Source: Phoronis australis (Eukaryota; Phoronida; Phoronidae). Taken from it: DNA of 64,000 bases. The notes under the pieces are model-generated. The model saw only the letters and a list, made by a program, of their open reading frames with translations, was not told the DNA's origin and ran no database searches. Positions within the stretch are counted from its first letter, which is position 1. Every line of letters starts with the position of its first letter. The DNA is taken from the NCBI GenBank assembly GCA_002633005.1, contig NMRA01000028.1:687016-751015 (forward strand), read 5' to 3'. This document shows positions 56,028 to 64,000 of this stretch, piece after piece. Both the position numbers and the translations under genes were made by a program.

Positions 56028-59000
56028 ATGAGAATTCAGAGGTCACTTCGTAACAGACCCGCTAATGTGTCTGATACAGGTGAAGGCCAACAGATGTCGC
56101 AAGAGTCTAGTGAAGTCCTGGAACCCTCATCAGATATCCCTGTGTAAGTAGACTGAATTTCTCATGTTTGGTACGTACACTGTTTATTTGTGAAGAGCTT
56201 TCACCCAAGTTCCCCTCATAATTGGTGGTTGTCAACCCTGTGGGATGGATTCAACTGAAAACAAAAATGCTATTGGGGAAATAAAATCTTATTTTCCTGA
56301 TTATAAGAACTGAAGAGCATTGGGAAACATTTCAACAGCCTTGTGCTGAGGTCTTTTACCTGCCACAATAGCAATGTGCCTTTGTTCCATAAATAAAATT
56401 GAAGTTTGCTAATTCAGAGGTATACGGCCATGTAACATGTAGGTGCACAATATGTACATGTGATGGACCTATTGTTATCATGTTTAATAACAAAGGAGCA
56501 ACTATGTATCATTGATCGCGTATGTGGTTGGATTTGCATTCTAACATTTTTAGTTAGTGATTTTGACTTGACTGCATTATCTTTATGTGAGAATGTGAGA
56601 TTTTAAGTGAAATTGCAATTTTAACTGTACAGGCCTGAGAATGATGACAGTGACTTTGAAGAACCATCGACTCGGGCAAAAGGGCGAGGAAAGAGGGGAG
56701 CCAAGAAAAGTGAAGAAAATCCTGTAAGTCGATGTGTTTTTTGATAAGGCTTACGAACATTTAGTATATAATATCGGAAATTAGAGGCATGTTTTGAAAA
56801 GTGTAAATCGTGTTGCATTTTTAAGTAGTGTGGGGGAAGTTTGGGTAATTCTGACAAACCACCTAGCTCAACTTGCTTACCTGCTACTGAAGGTTTATGT
56901 GTCAGCTTATAACATTTGACGAGTAGTGGGATATTCCCAAATCTTTTGAGAAACCAATCAATGAGATTCCTCATTACTAGTTCAGGTTCAATATCTTCAA
57001 ATTTTAAGAATAACAACAATGGTCAAAATCGTGGAAATTCGGATGCAGATGGGGAAAGTCAGACGGAGTGTCGGGGAAATTCGGACCAGCAAATTCTGAA
57101 TACATAAAAGTCAGACGAAATATATAACAGTACTTTATGATTTCAAAAATGAATTTAGGTATTATTTAGCAGTGTAATCATGAGACGAATAATAAAATTT
57201 AAGAAGTTATGTCCTGGCGACATAAACAACGTAAAAGTATGTCCGCCATTACCAATTTGTGTGACCTCTTAACGCAGAAGGTCATGACGGGAGTACAAAA
57301 AGCTCCCATGAAAACGTCAAGAAAAGCGTCTAGTAGCCTAAAAGCAGCATACAAAAAGTTGGAGGGGAAATTCGGACACCTGTTTTTTAATTAAATAATG
57401 CTTTTCTGTATGTTTTTCTATTGGAATTAACACATAAAACTGCATAGTGATGAATTAAGCATCAAATAAATTCGAGTTCGTTTACAAGAAAAGTGACCTA
57501 AATAAAACTTGGAAAAGAGAGGGTACCAACGGCAGACTTTCAAAATCACCACGCGAAGGAGACGGCAGAGCAACGTAAGGTGCTGAACGTGCATCATATG
57601 CATTGAAACTTTGTTGTAATTCAAGTGAGGTAATAAATAAATTCCTACTATTGTTCAAGGAAGTGAATAATCTTTTCATTTAGTGGTAAGGCAGATTGAT
57701 TGTTGATATATTTGACATTTATTTAGACTTGTCTGAATTTTGCCACCGTCCGAGTTTCCCCGAACTACCCCTATATTGATTGCATAGTACAAAATATCCA
57801 ATATCATTTTTTAGAACATGGAACTGCAGAGCATTTACCTGGGTAAAATTTACAAGGTGGCTGCCTTTTGCAGTGAACAAATTAAATTTTATTTTGTTGT
57901 GGGACTGTATTTCCAATTTCATGGTGTATCTATCAGCAGGCTCCTAAGAGAGCCCGGAAGGCCCTAGAGAAAGTGCCAGTCAACAGAGGGCGTGCTCGTC
58001 AAATGGAACATGAAGATCAAGAGAACAGTCTATTTGAAATAGTAAAGACTGGAAAATCAGCTCTGCAGGTAAAGAGGTTACAAATGTTGTTTCACCTGCA
58101 AATCGGTGCTTAAGGTTGGCAGGGGTTAGAAAAGTTGTCACAGTTTTTGCTATGCTAGGGTAATAGCAGAATGCTGAAATCCCATCAGTTATTTGAGCAC
58201 TGAAATTCTTATACCGTATTTGCCCGAATAAGCACCCATGCCCCTATAAGCACCCCCCATGTATTTTCAGACTTAGCTACAATAAATGCCCAGCCCATGA
58301 GCATGTACATGCGAAAAATGCTTTACCTACAGTTCAAAAATTCTACAGTAATGTCTTAAATTTATCAATAAGATCCGAAAGTCCTGAAAAAGTCCTTGTG
58401 CGTGGAACTTGTAGACTGCTAGCCTCGCCGCTATGTCGGTATGTAGCCGTGACTATACACTTCAAACTTCCGCCATGCTTCAAAAAGAGCGCAAAAGTTT
58501 TGCCGATCTTGCGAGGAACGCGTTCCACTGTGGTCTGGCCTTTGAGAACAAACGCGGCGTACTTGTCAACGGGATTGTATTGTATCTTTCCTGTACAGAT
58601 CTTCTTCCTTAACAGGAATCCAAATTTCTTAGTACACATGAAAACTGCGAATCGAAGACTAATAAAAAAAAACTTGACCGGCGTTAAAAGCCATGTAAAA
58701 AAGGCGTAATGACGCTCATGGGATGTGTGATGTAACATTTGGCTGTAAACAGTAATTGCATAGATATCGGGTCCTCAGTAGCTCAGTGGTAAGAGCACTA
58801 GATCAGCAAAATCTAGAGACCTGTGGTTCGATTCCCAGTTGGGGTTCCTGATTTTTCTGTGTTTATTTGATACATTTCACTTCTGGCAAACCTCTGTGTC
58901 TATGTATTTACTATATGAAATTTCTTTTATTAACTTAACGACAGGTAAATGCTTTTTGGTGGTCTTACCTTGTCTGCTTGGGTACTAGTAATGTTAGTCA

Positions 59001-62000
59001 GGATTTACGTGAAACAGTGACATTGTAGCTGTCTCTTTTAAGGTTACAGTCTCATGAGTAAGTGTAAGTGAATAATATTGCAGTGGATAAACACTGAATA
59101 TAGTCTGTTTTTATTATCATTATAGACTTGATAGAATAATTGTAATAATCTCATGATATGGGATGTTATTATTAGCATAATAGTCGTGATAATATAATTT
59201 ATCGATATTATTCTCATAACATGTCCTGTTATTGTCAGCATTGTAGGCATGATAATATAATTTATCGATATTATTCTCATAACATGTCCTGTTATTATCA
59301 GCATTGTAGGCATGATAATATAATTTATGGATGTTATTGCTGTAACTTGTCCACAGACTGTGGTGGATGAATGGATCGAGACCTACAAACAGGACCGTGA
59401 CACAGCTCTGCTCAACCTCATACAGTTCTTTATACAATGCTCTGGCTGTAGGGGGCGCATCACGCCACAGATGTACGAGAGTCTGGAGCACGCAGAACTG
59501 ATTAGAAAAATGACTGAGGAATTTGACGAGGTTTGTCCCTGACCAGACAAGAGACTCTCGTGTTAGAGTATTGGAAATTGTGTATTATGAGAATTACTGT
59601 GATGTATTTCCCTTTTTAGAATAGAAAAAAAGTTTAACATGAAATGCACCCATTTCATCTGACATGATTATAGTCTGTAAGTTTGAAATACCTAGTTATA
59701 TTTGCAAAACCGTTATGAGAATCCGTTGGCTTGTATGTCTTGGTTCGTCTCGCATAAAGAGGAGAGGATGTAAAAAAATGCCAACCTTTTTATTTAGTGT
59801 GGATGTAATCTGGGTCGTTACATGAGTAGCATCATGGGTTTTATGACTTGTCTCCCCTGCAGGAGAGTGGTGACTACCCACTGATTATCACGGGGCCGAC
59901 GTGGAAGAAGTTTCGCTCCAACTTATGTGACTTTGTGCTGGTTCTCATACGTCAGTGTCAATACAGCATAATCTATGACCAGTACATGATGGACAACCTC
60001 ATCTCTCTACTAACAGGGCTTACTGACTCTCAGGTCCGTGCCTTCAGACACACTAGTACACTCGCATGTAAGTATTTCAGTTTTGTTTTTTGGTGCTGTA
60101 ATCCCAGTTTCTGTCTAAAAACTTTTAATTTTTAGTTTAGGCCTTTTACTGTTAAAACTGGTCTTCATTTACTCCTTCCGACTGGAAGTAATTTCTGGGC
60201 TCAGAAATATGTTACAATTCATAATTGCTTAAGACCAGGTTCATGAAGTTGTATGTATCAGTTGTTTGTATATTGTACCATCGGTGACTAAATTCCTTGA
60301 TGTGGCAGTCTACATGGGGTACATTTTTAAACTTTTGGATGAAGATAAGTTGTGCTGGAACTTAGTTTCTTTTAATTGATGACTTATTGATTCCCTCAAA
60401 AATTGGATTGCCCTCTGCTGGCGTTCATAGACATCAACTGCAATACCCTGGACTATGAGTCAGTCTACTCAGATCTGCCTCCTGTGGCTATTTAAGGAGG
60501 GATTCTTGGTTTTCACCCTAACAACTTTTCTGACACCCTACTCACTCTCTGTATGCCATCAGTCACTAGCGGAAGGATCGAGGCAGCTCCACAATGTTGG
60601 CAAAACTATATTACAGTAAGCTCCAGAAGTTGGGATTTACAGTTTTCAAATCCAATATCCTGGCTGCTTACATACTGTTTTCTCCACAATTGAACATTCC
60701 TAACATTTCAGTGACAACCATATTGCTAGACAGTGTGTATTGGCAAGTTGTTTAGCTTACCTGAGCCACTCACAAGATATTCCACTACACTTGTGGTATC
60801 TTGTGTGATCTTGCTAAACTTGCAAGACACCTTTTTTAAACGACCCTGTGCAATAGCAAATGTCGCCCTAAAAATGAATATTAACTACCCTAGCCATGAA
60901 GTTGATGACTGCATTGGTGGATGTGGCCCTGAACCTGAGTATTAACTTAGACAACACTCAACGCCAGTATGAAGCTGAGAGACAGAAGTCCCAGTCTAAG
61001 AAAGCGAGTGAACGTCTGGAGATGTTGATGACAAAGAGACAAGAGGTTAGTATGGTTGAGGCCACACAATCCTAAGGTTTTTTCAGTGCTTCTTAGTTTC
61101 TTGTATTCTGAACATTTCCATTGACATACTAAAATGGCATTGAGGAGGTGATGTAGTATCATTTTTTACATGTGTTGCATAATGGTCTATTTACACCAAC
61201 CTCTCGTCTATTACAATGTCATGCTAGAGGTTGGTGTAAACAGACATGTAGGGTTTGTAAGATGATGTTGCATATTTCCAAAGCTTAAAAATGTTGCATA
61301 TTTAACAATTTGTTATCTTATAGAATTTAAGTGTGTTTTATAAACTGCAGGATTGATCGTGATATGTTCAAGAACAGCGCAGCTGTTTGAACAATCCATT
61401 TTGATCATTTGTCTGGTTCATTTACATATTTTGGTAGCAGCATGTATTTCCAAATGTGGAACTTGAAATTCACCTTCCCTCAGAAATGTCTGCATACAGG
61501 TTATCACATGTGTCCCTTATCACACAAACACCCCATGCTGGTGATCTGTGTTCTTATTGCGATCTATTCAGGCGTCAAAAATGGGACACCTTTATTCATC
61601 AGCGCCACCTGAAGAATATTGAGTCACCCATTCTAATAATTTTAGTGTGTGTGTGTTTAAATGTTGATATTCTTAGTCTATCTCTACAAATACCAGTATT
61701 ATTAAGTAATGAATCACAACATTAACTAAGATTTCATTGCATACCGTTAACTTATGGTTTGTATTTTTCAGCTGGAAGAGAACCAGGAGGAGATCCGTAA
61801 CATGTTGACCTACATATTCAAAGGTGTGTTTGTGCATCGTTATCGCGACAGTCAGCCAGACATTCGCTCTATCTGTATGCAGGAGATAGGCGTGTGGATG
61901 AAAAAATATCCCAACATGTTTTTGGATGACAGTTATCTCAAGTATGTTGGATGGACTATGTATGATAAGGTGAGTTGTGTTAGGTATTAGTAAAGCAATA

Positions 62001-64000
62001 GTTAAACGCAATTCTCATTCTCATCATGGTAAGGTTTGCCAAAAATATGTATTGATGTAAACACTGCCAGGCTGGTTTTTAAGATTGCTCAATTGTGAGT
62101 GTGAAGTTAAAAGTAGCCCTATGGCTCCTATTACAAACTACATATATGTACTTGAAAACAACTCCAAATACAATCCAAGCAACATTCAGATATTTCATGT
62201 TCGCTGTGAATCAGCTAAAATGTGATGCCTTTTGCTTTTGAAAAAAAAAATCCATATATTTTTGATAATATTTAAACATTTAGATATAATACATTTTTGA
62301 TAATATTCAAATTTTTAGACATTATACATACACAAAGGTAGTGAGAATGGCGTAGATGAAGTAATATCTTACAAGAAATTATCCCGTGTAATAATGTCGA
62401 GAGGGATATTACTTCATCTACACCAATTGAGGTATGTTTTGTATTTATCCCATACGCTTCGAATTTTTAAGTTTCTTTTAAATATTTCACCCAGACTGTT
62501 TTCATGGCGGATCACATCCTATATGTATATACTTGCACGATAGGTTACAAGTTTTCTCTTTTAAAGAAACAGTTTTTAATGTAACGATTTCTTACTTGAA
62601 AAGAAATAACAAAGATGAAAACAATGGTAACTGTGTATTGAACTTGTAACATTTCTGATAATATTTAAACTTTTAGACATAATATAATACATTTTTGAGA
62701 ATATTCAAACTTTTAGGCATTATACATTAATTATTCAGTTTGCTATATGTGACGAAAAAATGGAATGTCTAAATTCTCAACAAATTTTTTTTGAGAAAAG
62801 GTTACTTCATTGTTGGCACAACTTAGTTGTTACCCAACAATATAAGGTATAATAATTGATGATAAAGGAATAATTATAAAGTTCTTTGAAAGTAGCATTC
62901 AAGCACTAAACACAATAACTTATTGTTTCAAAGTCGTGCCTTGTACATGTTATTTGAGGATTTTTTGTGTTTACAAATTGATCGAACATTCATTCAGGAG
63001 TGCATGCTTTATGTTGATGATAAGCATAGTAAACTTTAAGAAGTACAAGAATTGTGTGTTAATAGAATAACTACCGTAGCTATAGTGGCAAAGTGTCAGA
63101 AATAGTTTATTTAGAAGTAGTATGCCATCTGTGGTCTTAATAATTAAACTGGGCACAAATTATACTCCAATTTTAAAACGAACAAAGCTTGTGTTTTCAA
63201 CATGGTGGCTAACATTTTACGTATTTCATCGTCACATTTCCTGGGTTATTTTATGTGAATGATAATTGTTTTTTCTGTGGGTCACTGTGGATGTTTAAGG
63301 AGGTTTCATCGCTGTGTAAATGTAATGTGACATTTGTTTGTTTAAGTGTTGTACTTCTGTCTTACACTTCCCATTCAGTGTGGTGATGTGCGTCTACAGT
63401 ATGTTAAAGTGTCATACTTCTGTCTTACACTTCCCATTCAGTGTGATGATGTGCGTCTACAGTATGTTAAAGTGTCATACTTCTGTCTTACACTTCCCAT
63501 TCAGTGTGGTGATGTGCGTCTACAGTATGTTAAAGTGTCATACTTCTGTCTTACACTTCCCATTCAGTGTGGTGATGTGCGTCTACAGTATGTTAAAGTG
63601 TCATACTTCTGTCTTACACTTCCCATTCAGTGTGGTGATGTGCGTCTACAGTATGTTAAAGTGTCATACTTCTGTCTTACACTTCCCATTCAGTGTGGTG
63701 ATGTGCGTCTACAGTATGTTAAAGTGTCATACTTCTGTCTTACACTTCCCATTCAGTGTGGTGATGTGCGTCTACAGTATGTTAAAGTGTCATACTTCTG
63801 TCTTACACTTCCCATTCAGTGTGGTGATGTGCGTCTACAGTATGTTAAAGTGTCATACTTCTGTCTTACACTTCCCATTCAGTGTGGTGATGTGCGTCTA
63901 CAGTATGTTAAAGTGTCATACTTCTGTCTTACACTTCCCATTCAGTGTGGTGATGTGCGTCTACAGTATGTTAAAGTGTCATACTTCTGTCTTACACTTC
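56028..64000 (+). CDS. STAG1/2: Cohesin subunit SA/STAG, N-terminal part
   Basis: Coding exons 56028-56143, 56633-56723, 57940-58068, 59357-59530, 59863-60067, 60894-61045 and 61772-61969 give 355 residues in one frame. The gene continues at an acceptor at 63378 into a tandem array and beyond the window. STAG proteins bind RAD21/SCC1 and load cohesin on chromatin. Landmarks: a basic, disordered N-terminus ([10 protein letters not shown]); [144 protein letters not shown]; and [14 protein letters not shown]. The next block should read like GEVRLK; the array supplies [10 protein letters not shown]. Acceptor ctaactag precedes the ATG exon, so a 5' UTR exon lies upstream. Confidence 0.95.
56826..57775. 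mobile_element. Probable decayed DNA transposon in STAG intron 2
   Basis: Left end phrase TGTGGGGGAAGTTTGGG and the complement of the right end (GGGGTAGTTCGGGGAAACTC) are similar. The motif GGGGAAATTCGGAC recurs inside. A 61-codon K/R-rich open frame (57209-57394) may be a transposase remnant, but no domain is recognisable. Confidence 0.4.
58213..58560 (-). mobile_element. Fragment related to the UGDH-intron transposon
   Basis: Starts CCGTATTTGCCCGAATAAGC and continues with CATGCCCCTATAAGC, TTTTCAGACTT, TACAGTAATGTCTT, TAGCCGTGACT and GTGGTCTGRCCTTT, all in the same order as the reverse complement of 36990-37309. It is clearly homologous but diverged. Only one end is found, so it is truncated. 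It lies in STAG intron 3. Confidence 0.7.
58770..58847 (+). repeat. tRNA-derived sequence (SINE head or tRNA pseudogene)
   Basis: Contains an A-box-like TAGCTCAGTGGTAAGAGC and a perfect B-box GGTTCGATTCC (58825-58835), with D-arm and T-arm at tRNA spacing. The anticodon loop is abnormal (9 bases between CTAGA and TCTAG), the T-stem needs a bulge and the acceptor ends do not pair well. Treated as tRNA-derived, not a working tRNA. Confidence 0.55.
59125..59345 (+). repeat. 63-bp tandem array next to a STAG splice acceptor
   Basis: About 3.5 copies of a 63-bp unit (TGATAATATAATTTATCGAT, ATTATTCTCATAACATGTCC, TGTTATTATCAGCATTGTAG, GCA). The last diverged unit becomes the polypyrimidine region and acceptor (ccacag) of the exon at 59357. 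Confidence 0.85.
62040..63345 (+). other. STAG intron 7
   Basis: AT-rich. Contains two related tracts with 'ttgataatatttaaac' and 'attatacat' phrases (62258-62330, 62655-62725) and a hairpin with perfect 17-bp arms (62352-62368 and 62405-62421, GTAGATGAAGTAATATC). No exon seen. Confidence 0.5.
63346..64000 (+). repeat. 63-bp tandem array carrying the STAG splice acceptor and exon start
   Basis: More than ten nearly identical 63-bp units running off the window. Each holds a pyrimidine-rich tract with acceptor (CACTTCCCATTCAG) followed by TGTGGTGATGTGCGTCTACA and TATGTTAAAG. The first acceptor is at 63378, phase 0, matching the end of exon 61772-61969. 63 is a multiple of 3 and the STAG frame stays open through every unit ([20 protein letters not shown] plus Q). 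Confidence 0.9.

Noticed and set aside
58398-58738. 103- and 131-codon overlapping frames
   Set aside because: They lie largely in the truncated transposon copy and have no recognisable domain.
58770-58847. Functional tRNA gene
   Set aside because: The anticodon loop is oversized, the T-stem bulges and the acceptor ends do not pair well.

Overview
The window is animal nuclear DNA. It has intron-rich genes with GT-AG introns, long AT-rich introns and UTRs, metazoan-only gene families, and many miniature DNA transposons and minisatellites. The proteins resemble their vertebrate counterparts closely, and the repeat style fits a marine invertebrate such as an amphioxus or hemichordate, but the sequence alone does not fix the species. 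There are no bacterial operons, CRISPR arrays or phage genes.

Layout, left to right. (1) 1127-1901 (+): the last two coding exons of an unidentified coiled-coil protein, followed by a long 3' UTR. (2) 5008-12974 (+): a complete 12-exon SLC18-like (vesicular amine/acetylcholine transporter-related) MFS transporter of 452 aa. (3) 13746-26370 (-): CLNS1A (pICln, methylosome subunit), 6 exons, 204 aa, tail-to-tail with the transporter. (4) 29564-38697 (-): UGDH (UDP-glucose 6-dehydrogenase), 10 coding exons, 475 aa. (5) 41871-52180 (-): CDC20 (fizzy), 10 coding exons, 526 aa. Two exons appear twice, because about 1 kb of sequence is repeated on either side of two single-N joins. (6) 56028 to the window end (+): the N-terminal part of a STAG/SA cohesin subunit, divergent from CDC20. 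It runs into a 63-bp tandem array that carries its own splice acceptor.

The genes are housekeeping or cell-cycle genes and do not form one pathway. CDC20 and STAG both act in mitosis and lie head to head, but a shared promoter is only a possibility. All exon boundaries below were read by hand from reading frame, splice sites and protein similarity. In each complete gene model the exon phases sum to an exact open frame.

The most unusual DNA is structural: a perfect 110-bp palindrome flanked by a target-site-like direct repeat between CDC20 and STAG; the STAG array of more than ten splice-acceptor copies; a 1.4-kb inverted-repeat transposon in UGDH with an opposite-strand fragment in STAG; an hAT-like element 34 bp from a UGDH splice acceptor; and several short duplications at or beside splice junctions in different genes.
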